Assembly: GCA_016342755.1 (NCBI GenBank)
Contig: JAEINS010000024.1
Location: 1 to 64,000 of the forward strand
Origin: Melioribacteraceae bacterium
Lineage (GTDB): Bacteria; Bacteroidota; Ignavibacteria; Ignavibacteriales; Melioribacteraceae
DNA: 64,000 nucleotides
Direction of reading: 5' to 3'
Position numbers and translations under genes: made by a program. Below are positions 44,383-53,139 of this stretch, in pieces (position 1 is the first letter of the stretch; each line of letters starts with the position of its first letter). The notes under the pieces were generated by a model. It was not told where the DNA came from, did no database searches, and worked only from the letters and a program-made list of their open reading frames with translations.

Positions 44383-47300
44383 ATGGATCTATTAAAAATA
44401 GTTGTTGAAAGAAAAACGTTTGTAAGTATGGTCTTTATTGGACTTTCGCTTCTTGGATATATTTCATATAGAAATTTACCAGTCGAGTTATATCCTAATA
44501 CTGAATTGCCAATGCTCTTTATTCAGGTTAATTCAATTCAGGAGGTTAATCCTTCTTATATGGAGAATCAGGCAATTATACCTTTGGAAGGTGCTATTGG
44601 TACCCTTGAAGGTATTGAAAGTATTGACTCTTATGTTGATAGCAGAAGTGGAATGATAACCATTTTTTATGAGCAAAATATTAACACAAAATATGCTTAC
44701 CTAAAACTAAATGAAAAAATTGAAAATGCGAAATCGAAACTGCCCGAAGGATTTATTGTTAATGTATTAAAGATTGATACTGAGAAATTAACAAATCAGT
44801 TTATTGATCTTGAAGTGCGCGGTTCCGGCGGATCTGACAGAGTAAGAAATATTGTTGAAGAAAAAATACTTCCGGTTCTTGAAAGTGTGGATGGAATCGC
44901 AAATGTTGAAGTTACAGGAGGCAGGCAAAAATCGGTAGAGATTATTCTTCGAAAAGAAATATCTGAAGCCTATGGAATAACGCCATCCAGAATCAGCAGT
45001 CTGATTAATCAATATAATAAGTCTACAACATTTGTCGGGGAGACATATAAAAACAATGCAAGATATTTTGTAAACGTATCCTCGGAAACTGATGATATTA
45101 CAGAGATAGAAAATATAATAGTTATTCGGCAGGGTCCGGTTAGATTAAAAGATATAGCTGATATATCTTTTGGTGTAAAAGAAGAAGAAACTCTTAGCAG
45201 GGTAAACGGAAAGGAATCAGTTACAGTACAACTTATAAGGGATTCACAAGTTAATCTGATTGAACTGTCGCATAAAACACAAGATGTAATTACTGATCTG
45301 AATAACAAACTAAGTTACCTGGATGTTGAAATTTATATTCAGCGAAATACAGCTGAAGAAATTGAACGGAATATTGATTTAATTATAGAACTGGCTCTGG
45401 TAGGCGGATTGCTGGCTATATTTATTCTTTGGATATTTTTGCGAAATTTTCAATTAGTTATAACAGTTGCTCTGGCAATCCCGATTTCTGTTTTTACAGC
45501 ATTCAACTTCTTTTATTATTTTGATATATCTATAAATAGCCTGACTCTTATTGGAATTGCATTAGCAGTCGGGATGCTCCTGGATAATAGTGTAGTTGTT
45601 CTCGAAAATATTTACAGGCTTTCTTCGTCAGACAAAAATTATAATAATACAGTTGTACAAGGCACCAAAGAAGTATGGCGTTCTATAATGGCCGCTACAC
45701 TTACTACAATAACTGTATTTCTTCCGTTTGTATTTTCTACAAATTTTCTGGTCAGCTTATTTGGCACTCATATCGGTGTATCAATTGTTTCTACCTTAAT
45801 AATCTCTCTATTAGCAGCACTTTTTCTGGTTCCAATGATCACTCACTATTTTTTATTGAGAAAGAAAAAGAATCAAAAAGTTTTTGAAAGATTAGGACTC
45901 GACAACAGACTAATTCAGATTTATTTAGTTTTGCTGAAATCATGTATAAGATTTCCGGCCAGAACCATAATAGGAGCGGTTATAATTTTCTTCGCAAGTA
46001 TATTTATAGCTTTAGCGGTAAGTATAAGTGTATCAAACGAAGTTGAAACAGATTCTTTTAATCTATACGCAACAATGCCGGAAGGATCTACACTTGAATT
46101 TTCGGATGAGTTAACAAAAGAGATTGAGGGGAAATTAGAGAATCTTAAAGAGAAAGAAAGTGTCACTAGTAGAATTTATGAAGATCAGTCTATACTGACT
46201 ATTAAGCTGAAAGAAGATTATTCATCAATTGATAATAAAAGTATTGAAGATATAAAATCGAATATTCAAAATTCTGTTAACAGTATTAACAATGCTGAAA
46301 TAGGATTTGATCAGCCGCAGTCTAATCAGCGTTTTGGCGGCGGCAGCGGAATGAACATGCTGAACCGATTTGAAAGGATGATGGGAATCGGTTCTCAAAG
46401 GGAAACGGTTCTGATTAAAGGCAGCGATTTTGAAAAAATGAGAAACGTCGCGAATGATATTAAATATTATCTGGAAGATCTTTCCTCGGTTAATTATGCA
46501 AATGTTTCAGTAGCGGGCAACCGACCGGAAATACATTTGTTATTTGATACACACATAATGAGTCAGTTCGATATTCCTCTAACATCAGTGTTAAGTGAAC
46601 TTAATACATTCAGAAAAGAATTTACTTCAAATACAAAATTTAAGCAGGGCGTTGATGAATATGATATAACTATTAGAACTGAGGATCCCGGTGCTGATAA
46701 TGACAAAACGATGGAGGATTTAAGAAAGCTGGTTATTACTGCAAATTCCGGTTCAAGTTTTGAACTGCATGATATAAGTAAAATTATTTATGCAAGCGGA
46801 ATGTCTTCTATTACCAGAGTTAATCAGGAAAAACAAATTGAAGTATCATACCAATTCCTGTCAGAAATAAATGAATCGAATGATCTTCTTGATAACGCAA
46901 AATTAGAAATTGAAGAACTTGTTTCAAGTTTAGTTATTCCTTCTGGTATTGCAATTGAAGTAGTTCAGGAAGATGACGAATTTGAAGAGTATTATTTCTT
47001 AATTGGTGTTGCAATACTTCTGATCTATATGATTCTGGCTTCAATATTTGAATCTTTAATAACACCGCTTGTACTAATGTTTTCAATACCCTTGGCAGCT
47101 ATAGGTTCCTTAGGAGCACTTATAATTACTGGTAACTCACTTCTTAATACTAATACGTTAACCGGATTTTTAATTCTGTTAGGAGTTGTTGTTAACAATG
47201 GAATTATTCTTATTGATTATTCACGGATACTTAGGAAAAGAGGTTACGGTAAACTGCGGGCAATTGTTACGGCAGGTATGGCGCGGACACGCCCGATTGT

Positions 47301-49053
47301 TATAACAGCTATTACTACCATTATAGCTATGTTTCCGCTGGCAATGGGTGAATCGGAATATGTAGCCGCAATTGGAGCGCCGTTTGCAATTACGGTTATT
47401 GGCGGTTTAGCTGTAAGCACATTGTTTACACTTATATTTATTCCAACATTTCACTCTGGTCTTGATAATGCAATTAAATGGATTCGTGAATTAGACTTAA
47501 TAAGTAAAATCCTTCAACTCATAGTGTTCATAGCACTTTCTGCAATTGTCTATTATGAAGTTGATAGTTTTATTTGGCAGCTTGTAGATTGGTTCTTAGT
47601 TATTATTACAGTTCCTGCTATAACTTATTTTATTAAAACCAGCTTAAGACGCGCGGATGAAAAAATAATTGCCGATGGTGAAGATATAATTATTAAGATC
47701 CAGAACCTGGTTAAAGTTTATGATGCCGATTCCCGTTTTATGCGTGAATGGAAAAAAGGAAAAGCTAAACTTAATAAATTTTATGATCCGGCTAATTATA
47801 TCTGGGAAATTCCGTTCTTTGGATTCCTGATCTATTTTAATTATTTCTATTTGAACAAAGGATTTTGGATTTTCTTTCTTGCGCATATAATTTTCTTCTA
47901 TCTTCTCTATTTAATAAAGAATGTGGTGACGAAAATAAATTCAGAAAATAAAGTAATCAAATTTATTAGCGGAAATTTATATAAGGTCATTTTCTGGGGA
48001 TTCCCTACGTTAAATCTTGTTATATTTTACTTAATGTGGAAAAGCCTCACACTTATTGTTTTCATCGCGGTTCTATGGTATGCGGCTCTTCTTGTTTATT
48101 CCACATCGCGGAAATTGTACAAAGGATTAATCACAATTGAAATTAATCCGAAAGGATTAAGAAAAGTTAGAAATAATTATTATAAACTGGTAAAACATAT
48201 TCCAATAATTGGGAAACAGAAAAAACCATTTAAAGCATTAAACAGAGTTACACTTGAAATTGGGAACGGAATGTTTGGATTACTGGGGCCAAATGGAGCT
48301 GGTAAAACTACCCTAATGCGAATTATCTGCGGTATACTTGAACAAAGTTATGGTAAAGTCTGGATTAACGGAATTGATAGGAACGAAATGCGTGAGGAAC
48401 TTCAAGGTTTAATTGGTTACTTGCCGCAAGAGTTTGGTACGTACGAAAATATGACTGCTTTCGAATTTCTTAATTACCAGGCTATTCTAAAAAATATTTT
48501 GGATAAAGATAAACGTGAAGCAATGGTGAAGTATGTTCTTGAATCAGTTCACATGTATGAGAAAAAAGATGATAAGATTGGCTCCTTTTCTGGCGGAATG
48601 AAACAGAGAATTGGTATCGCGCAGATTCTTCTGCATCTTCCTAAGATTCTTGTTGTTGATGAACCAACAGCCGGACTTGATCCTCGTGAGAGAATTAGAT
48701 TCAGAAATCTGCTTGTGGAACTGGCTCAGGACAGGATTGTTATATTTTCCACACATATAATTGAAGATATTTCAAGTTCATGCAGTAAGGTTGCGGTTCT
48801 AAACAGCGGAGAAGTGAAGTATGTGGGTGAACCCGCTAAGATGGCGGAAATTGCCGAAGGAAAAATCTGGCAGTTGAAAGTGTCGCAAAGTGAATTTGAA
48901 AAACTGCAAAATGAATATGTAATTATAAATCACATGCGAGATGGTGATAGGATTAGAATAAGATGTATAGCCGGGAAACAGCCGCATGAAGATGCAATTG
49001 CTATAAAACCTAGTCTGGAAGATGCTTATTTGTGTTTGCAAAAGAGCGGTTAA
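44383..49053 (+). CDS. RND efflux pump fused to an ABC ATPase
   Basis: 1556 residues in one unbroken frame. Residues 1-1025 are a complete RND pump (helix 4 GMLLDNSVVVLENI, D401; TRPIVITAITTIIAMFPLAMG). Two further helices follow (about 1038-1085). The first ABC strand IIIKIQNLVKVYD comes at 1102-1114, then about 165 residues with about four helices (for example FGFLIYFNYFYL, GFWIFFLAHIIFFYLLYLI), and then the remaining ABC domain: PFKALNRVTLEIGNGMFGLLG with Walker A GPNGAGKTT (1302-1310), Q-loop YLPQEFGTY, signature SGGMKQR (1403-1409), Walker B LVVDEP (D1426, E1427) and H-loop STHI (H1458). All ABC motifs are intact, so it can probably hydrolyse ATP. The ABC permease at 49158 is the likely partner. 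Confidence 0.9.
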   Translation: MDLLKIVVERKTFVSMVFIGLSLLGYISYRNLPVELYPNTELPMLFIQVNSIQEVNPSYMENQAIIPLEGAIGTLEGIESIDSYVDSRSGMITIFYEQNINTKYAYLKLNEKIENAKSKLPEGFIVNVLKIDTEKLTNQFIDLEVRGSGGSDRVRNIVEEKILPVLESVDGIANVEVTGGRQKSVEIILRKEISEAYGITPSRISSLINQYNKSTTFVGETYKNNARYFVNVSSETDDITEIENIIVIRQGPVRLKDIADISFGVKEEETLSRVNGKESVTVQLIRDSQVNLIELSHKTQDVITDLNNKLSYLDVEIYIQRNTAEEIERNIDLIIELALVGGLLAIFILWIFLRNFQLVITVALAIPISVFTAFNFFYYFDISINSLTLIGIALAVGMLLDNSVVVLENIYRLSSSDKNYNNTVVQGTKEVWRSIMAATLTTITVFLPFVFSTNFLVSLFGTHIGVSIVSTLIISLLAALFLVPMITHYFLLRKKKNQKVFERLGLDNRLIQIYLVLLKSCIRFPARTIIGAVIIFFASIFIALAVSISVSNEVETDSFNLYATMPEGSTLEFSDELTKEIEGKLENLKEKESVTSRIYEDQSILTIKLKEDYSSIDNKSIEDIKSNIQNSVNSINNAEIGFDQPQSNQRFGGGSGMNMLNRFERMMGIGSQRETVLIKGSDFEKMRNVANDIKYYLEDLSSVNYANVSVAGNRPEIHLLFDTHIMSQFDIPLTSVLSELNTFRKEFTSNTKFKQGVDEYDITIRTEDPGADNDKTMEDLRKLVITANSGSSFELHDISKIIYASGMSSITRVNQEKQIEVSYQFLSEINESNDLLDNAKLEIEELVSSLVIPSGIAIEVVQEDDEFEEYYFLIGVAILLIYMILASIFESLITPLVLMFSIPLAAIGSLGALIITGNSLLNTNTLTGFLILLGVVVNNGIILIDYSRILRKRGYGKLRAIVTAGMARTRPIVITAITTIIAMFPLAMGESEYVAAIGAPFAITVIGGLAVSTLFTLIFIPTFHSGLDNAIKWIRELDLISKILQLIVFIALSAIVYYEVDSFIWQLVDWFLVIITVPAITYFIKTSLRRADEKIIADGEDIIIKIQNLVKVYDADSRFMREWKKGKAKLNKFYDPANYIWEIPFFGFLIYFNYFYLNKGFWIFFLAHIIFFYLLYLIKNVVTKINSENKVIKFISGNLYKVIFWGFPTLNLVIFYLMWKSLTLIVFIAVLWYAALLVYSTSRKLYKGLITIEINPKGLRKVRNNYYKLVKHIPIIGKQKKPFKALNRVTLEIGNGMFGLLGPNGAGKTTLMRIICGILEQSYGKVWINGIDRNEMREELQGLIGYLPQEFGTYENMTAFEFLNYQAILKNILDKDKREAMVKYVLESVHMYEKKDDKIGSFSGGMKQRIGIAQILLHLPKILVVDEPTAGLDPRERIRFRNLLVELAQDRIVIFSTHIIEDISSSCSKVAVLNSGEVKYVGEPAKMAEIAEGKIWQLKVSQSEFEKLQNEYVIINHMRDGDRIRIRCIAGKQPHEDAIAIKPSLEDAYLCLQKSG

Positions 49054-49157
49054 GTATTTGTAGTATAAATGAAGCTGTCTGTTGATATGCAAAGTGAAAA
49101 ATCTATAATATAAATTGACGGGGAAATATAAATGACCAATAGAGTGAAGCTGGAGAA

Positions 49158-49880
49158 ATGATGTTTAGCAAATTTAATCTAAGAAATAATATAGATCTCA
49201 TAGATAAATTATTCCGATATAATCTGAAAATAATTTTTGCCAATAAATTTATTTACTTCCTATTGGCAGCGGTTGGTTTTTTCATTTTTGTAACTATAGT
49301 TAGTTTGTTTTCATCATCCGATTCAAACGTACAATCCGTTTATTATTTACAGTTATTTCCAGGCATACTATTAATCTTTTATCCAACTACATTTGGTATT
49401 CAGAATGATGAAGATTCACGAATGCTAGAAATAATTTTTTCCATTCCCAATTACCGTTACAAGGTTTGGCTTGTTAGAATGATAATCATTTACATTATAG
49501 TTTTTGCGCTTCTAATAGTATTATCAATTCTTAGTTATTTTGCAATCGCGGTTGTCCCGATTTTTGAAATGTCATATCAGCTTATGTATCCAATATTTTT
49601 CCTGGGCAGTTTTGCTTTTATGATCTCTACTGTAATCCGCAACGGAAACGGCTCCGCTATTATTATGATAATTATCGGACTCGTTTTTTGGATATCCAGC
49701 GGAATATTGCAGTACAGCGAATGGAATATTTTTCTAAATCCATTCGATTTACCTCGAGATGTTAGTGAAGTAATTTGGCAGACAGTTATGACAAACAACC
49801 GGCTTTACCTTTTAGCCGGAATAATTCTAACGCAATTATTTGGATTGTTTAATCTGCAGAATAGAGAAAAGTTTGTTTAG
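49158..49880 (+). CDS. ABC-2 type permease
   Basis: 240 residues with about six membrane helices (NKFIYFLLAAVGFFIFVTIVS, QLFPGILLIFYPTTFG, MIIIYIIVFALLIVLSIL and others) and a conserved FGIQNDEDSRMLEIIFSIPNYRYKVWLVRM loop like that of ABC-2 proteins. It is the natural membrane partner of the ATPase domain fused to the preceding RND pump. GGAG precedes the ATG. A nine-codon frame (49132-49161) upstream overlaps its start by ATGA and could couple translation. Last gene of the operon; a strong terminator follows. Confidence 0.85.
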   Translation: MMFSKFNLRNNIDLIDKLFRYNLKIIFANKFIYFLLAAVGFFIFVTIVSLFSSSDSNVQSVYYLQLFPGILLIFYPTTFGIQNDEDSRMLEIIFSIPNYRYKVWLVRMIIIYIIVFALLIVLSILSYFAIAVVPIFEMSYQLMYPIFFLGSFAFMISTVIRNGNGSAIIMIIIGLVFWISSGILQYSEWNIFLNPFDLPRDVSEVIWQTVMTNNRLYLLAGIILTQLFGLFNLQNREKFV

Positions 49881-49904
49881 AACGAATATATATATATTAA
49901 ATGT

Positions 49905-49928
49905 AGAGTCGGGGCATGCCCCGACTCT
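49905..49928. terminator. bidirectional terminator of the export operon and GH16 gene
   Basis: A perfect 24-base palindrome, arms AGAGTCGGGGCA and TGCCCCGACTCT with no loop bases in excess, between two convergent genes. The T tail is short, so it may act mainly as a stable 3' hairpin. Confidence 0.65.
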
Positions 49929-49938
49929 GTGATTAAGC

Positions 49939-52077
49939 TTACTTAACCAAACTCATCTTCTTAACCTGAACAAAATTACCACTTTGCAATTTATAAAAAT
50001 ATATTCCGCTATTTAAATTAGATGCATCAAATGTGATTTTATACGTTCCGGCAGATTGAGCTTTATTCACTAATGTTTTTATTTCGTTTCCAAGTACATC
50101 ATAAATTTTGAGCTGCAGGATCGAGGTATGCTTCGACTCGACGATGGGAATTGAGTATTCTATTGTTGTTGCCGGATTAAACGGATTAGGATAATTTTGT
50201 TCAAGCGAAAATCCTATTGGCAACCTGTCTTCTTCAGAAGTACCTGTAATATTAGTTATTTCAAATGGATTATCAGATAAATCATAAGTAGTTAACTTTG
50301 CATTATCCTGAACAGCTATAATACAGTCAGTTGAAATATCTTCCGGTACCAGCCATCTATAAATGCCAAATTGAGCGGTAGTTGACGGAACTATTGTTTT
50401 CCAGGTTGAACCGCTGTTGAGAGAATATCTTAAGCGAACATTATCTATCAATTGGGATTGCCATGTTATTTCTAATATGCTTCCAACGGGCAATATTTCA
50501 CCCCCGTTTGGTGATAATAAGATAACTTCTGGCTCAGCATTTTTTTCATAAACATTTATTTTATTAAAATTAAAATTACCGTTTGATATGTTAACTTTTA
50601 GAATATGATTTCCTTCTGTAAGCTCAACTTCATTTGAAACAACATCTTTCCATGTTTGCCATCCGCCGGTAGAATTTATACTGATATTCCCGGTTACATC
50701 AATTCCGTCAATTTCAATATTAAAACTTCCGCCGCTGCTTTCACTTGCAACCCTTGATGTAAATACATAAGAACCAGTGCCGGTTACATTTATTGAATAT
50801 GCAAGCCATTCATTTGCCTGAGTCCAGCCAATATTATAACCTCCGCCTAAATCTTCGCACACCTCTATATCTACAGAATTATTTCTATAAGTAGAACCGG
50901 TATTGCTGGCATCTTTATCAGAATAAGATATTCCTTCCTTTCCTAAATCATAATCTTCCAACTGAATAACTCCCGGAATTGTATGATAATATCCTTTGTA
51001 GGAAGACTGTGACACACTTTCGCCAACAACAATATGTATTTTCTCAGATTCTCCCACAATACCTGTTGTTGAATAAGTTTTTGCTGAAATAGTATAAGAG
51101 CCGGCTTCAACATTATTCCAGTTCATATTGTAAGGCTCAACAACTGTCTCACCAATTAATGCTGCATCCTGATAAAATTCTACTTTCTCTATTTCATCTT
51201 CAAAATCGACATTAGCAGTTATATTTATCGGAGCATGAACAGAAAAAGTGCTGTTATTACTTGGTTCTGTAATGTTTATCTCCGGGTACAGGTTTGATAA
51301 CTGATAAACTCTTACATAATCAATTTCCATTGTTTGAGGAAACACTGTTGAAGAATTTGGTGAACCAGGCCAGTTTCCGCCTACCGCAAGATTAAGCAGT
51401 ATAAAATGTTTTTTATGAAACTCATCCATATGAGCAGCAGTTATATCAACTGTATTAAATAGCTTGTCATCAACAAACCACTGAATTTTCTGCGGATCCC
51501 AGATAACAGAAAAGAGATGAAAGGCTTCAGAAAAATTGCCGGTGCTTAGAGTATAATTTCCTCCGTAACTTGCATGTCCGTTATCATCCCAGTGAACAGT
51601 GCCATGACTTATATTGTCCCTTCCTTCTCCGCCAACCATTTCCATTATATCAATCTCACCACACTTTGGCCAGCTTACCTGAGAAATATCATTTCCAAGA
51701 GTCCAGAATGCAGGCCATATTCCTTGTCCGTAAGGAAGTCTTATCATTGCTTCAATTTTTCCGTACTGAAATTCTTGTTTATCCTTAGAAATTAATCTTG
51801 CCGAAGTATAAGCACTGCCGCCGTAATTTTCTTTTATAGCTTTAATTGTTAATCTGCCGTTTCCAACATAAGAATTATCTTCTCTATCAGTATAATATTG
51901 AAATTCGGCATTTCCCCAGCCGTGTCCGCCGGTCTCATGAGTCCAGTTAGAATCGTTTATTTCAGTTCCGTTAAATTCATCAGCCCATGCTAAACGGTAA
52001 TATTGCGAATAGAAATTTTGAGTTGAGAAAAATAAAATTGTGATACAAAGAAATGAAATTCGTTTTGCATAAAACAT
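49939..52077 (-). CDS. secreted GH16 beta-glucanase with Ig-like, CBM6 and type IX sorting domains
   Basis: 712 residues. Signal peptide (about 1-24), GH16 catalytic domain (about 25-260) with the catalytic motif GEIDIMEMVGG (nucleophile E141, D143, acid/base E146), laminarinase/lichenase type; a Big_9/Ig-like domain (about 265-350; PEINITEPSNNSTFSV); a CBM6-like module (about 360-500; QLEDYDLGKEGISYSDKD, ANEWLAYSINV); another Ig-like module; and a C-terminal sorting domain (about 625-712; SLEQNYPNPFNPATTIEYSI, IKTLVNKAQSAGTYKI, NSGIYFYKLQSGNFVQVKKM). It is exported by the type IX system and degrades beta-1,3 or mixed-linkage glucans. Stands alone. Confidence 0.92.
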   Translation of the reverse strand: MFYAKRISFLCITILFFSTQNFYSQYYRLAWADEFNGTEINDSNWTHETGGHGWGNAEFQYYTDREDNSYVGNGRLTIKAIKENYGGSAYTSARLISKDKQEFQYGKIEAMIRLPYGQGIWPAFWTLGNDISQVSWPKCGEIDIMEMVGGEGRDNISHGTVHWDDNGHASYGGNYTLSTGNFSEAFHLFSVIWDPQKIQWFVDDKLFNTVDITAAHMDEFHKKHFILLNLAVGGNWPGSPNSSTVFPQTMEIDYVRVYQLSNLYPEINITEPSNNSTFSVHAPINITANVDFEDEIEKVEFYQDAALIGETVVEPYNMNWNNVEAGSYTISAKTYSTTGIVGESEKIHIVVGESVSQSSYKGYYHTIPGVIQLEDYDLGKEGISYSDKDASNTGSTYRNNSVDIEVCEDLGGGYNIGWTQANEWLAYSINVTGTGSYVFTSRVASESSGGSFNIEIDGIDVTGNISINSTGGWQTWKDVVSNEVELTEGNHILKVNISNGNFNFNKINVYEKNAEPEVILLSPNGGEILPVGSILEITWQSQLIDNVRLRYSLNSGSTWKTIVPSTTAQFGIYRWLVPEDISTDCIIAVQDNAKLTTYDLSDNPFEITNITGTSEEDRLPIGFSLEQNYPNPFNPATTIEYSIPIVESKHTSILQLKIYDVLGNEIKTLVNKAQSAGTYKITFDASNLNSGIYFYKLQSGNFVQVKKMSLVK

Positions 52078-52251
52078 ACTAATCTCCCAAGTTTTATGAT
52101 GAAATTACAAATACTGAGCCAAAGAAGAAAGTCTGTTTTAGCGTGAAAATAAAAGGAAAGGTTTCAATAATTATAAAAATGATAATTCTAAATACTCTTA
52201 TTTATAATTGGAATGAATATCTGTATTGAGCAGTTATCACAGTCAAGAAGT

Positions 52252-52338
52252 GGTGAGGCTGTCTCAATAATTCCAAAAGTTGTTATTCAGAGGGGTGAAG
52301 TGAGGAATGACAAATTATACTTTTGAGACATCCTCACC
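52252..52338. repeat. imperfect inverted repeat
   Basis: GGTGAGGCTGTCTCAA (52252-52267) is mirrored by TTGAGACATCCTCACC (52323-52338), 15 of 16 pairs. A second pair, TGAGGAATG (52301-52309) and CATTCCTCA (52338-52346), overlaps it. Could be a small non-autonomous element or a remnant. Confidence 0.45.
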
Positions 52339-52537
52339 ATTCCTCATACAAAAGAAAACATGTTTACTTTTTATAAAATCAAATCTCAAAACTGCCAACT
52401 TACAACTTTCTTTTGGCACTTCATTTGCTCAAATACTTGTTTATCTTCAGCATAAAATTAGTTTTTAAGGTGAAATTGAAGTCTGATGACTAATTATTTT
52501 CAGTTAGATATAAAAATGACCTGTTAAATCGGTAAAA

Positions 52538-52551
52538 ATTACTTAAGTAAT
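52538..52551. promoter_or_regulatory. palindromic operator-like site
   Basis: ATTACTTAAGTAAT is a perfect 14-base palindrome 48 bases before the start of the 52600 gene. It could be the site of a repressor of the following two-gene unit, but no regulator gene is adjacent. Confidence 0.35.
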
Positions 52552-52599
52552 AAAGTGAAACTCCGATAATATAAGAGCATAAACCAAAAGGAGGATAAA

Positions 52600-53133
52600 T
52601 TGGAAATTGGGAAAATAGCATTCTTGGAAACATACGATATCGAGAATGAAACTGGAATTATGGGTGTTGTAATGGTAACTGATACTGATACAAAACCTTT
52701 GGAGTTTAGAGTAACCGCTCCTATCAAGCCGTCAAATTTTCAAAAAATTCTGTACGGAAGTGTATTAAAAGAACATATTTCCGTTGAACTTGTTGCGGTT
52801 CCGCTGTTAGGCGCAATTAAGGAAGAAGTTGATATTATCTTCGTCCGCGATCCGTTATTTTTAGGCGCAAACAACAAACAGCAGACCAGAGTTGTACGCG
52901 TATTTAATGATAATGATAAAGCTTCAAAAATAGCTACAAAAGCGGAGGAAATTAAAAACTTCAATGCCGAAGCGGGTAAAGTCTATATAGAAACATCGAA
53001 GAAATTTGAAGATGAACTTCCTCAATTAAAGGATATGATAAACGGGGTTGCCGAATCAAGAGATCTTATAGAGCCTTTCGAAAGATTAAAATTAGCGTGT
53101 GAACAGGTTTATCAGAAGAGAACCAGAGAATAG
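52600..53133 (+). CDS. conserved-looking hypothetical protein, partner of SNF2-like ATPase
   Basis: 177 residues starting at TTG, fixed by a strong AGGAGG box. Soluble, alpha/beta N-terminus (MEIGKIAFLETYDIENETGIMGVVMVTDTD, cut here for length: begins LEIGKIAFLETYDIE) with FRVTAPIKPS and a helical C-terminus with EAGKVYIETSKKFEDELP. I recognise no family and no catalytic motif. Its stop is only 6 bases from the start of the large ATPase gene, so the two are a unit. It may be an adaptor or regulatory subunit; function unknown. Confidence 0.7.
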   Translation: MEIGKIAFLETYDIENETGIMGVVMVTDTDTKPLEFRVTAPIKPSNFQKILYGSVLKEHISVELVAVPLLGAIKEEVDIIFVRDPLFLGANNKQQTRVVRVFNDNDKASKIATKAEEIKNFNAEAGKVYIETSKKFEDELPQLKDMINGVAESRDLIEPFERLKLACEQVYQKRTRE

Positions 53134-53139
53134 TACAAC

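Larger units (their letters stand above)
52078..52599. other. intergenic region between GH16 and the SNF2-like pair
   Basis: 522 bases with no convincing gene. It holds the imperfect inverted repeat at 52252-52338 and the 14-base palindrome at 52538-52551, described separately; the rest shows nothing I can name. Confidence 0.5.

Noticed and set aside
49132-49161. nine-codon frame before the last ABC permease, overlapping its start by ATGA
   Set aside because: Too short to support as a gene; kept only as a note on possible translational coupling.
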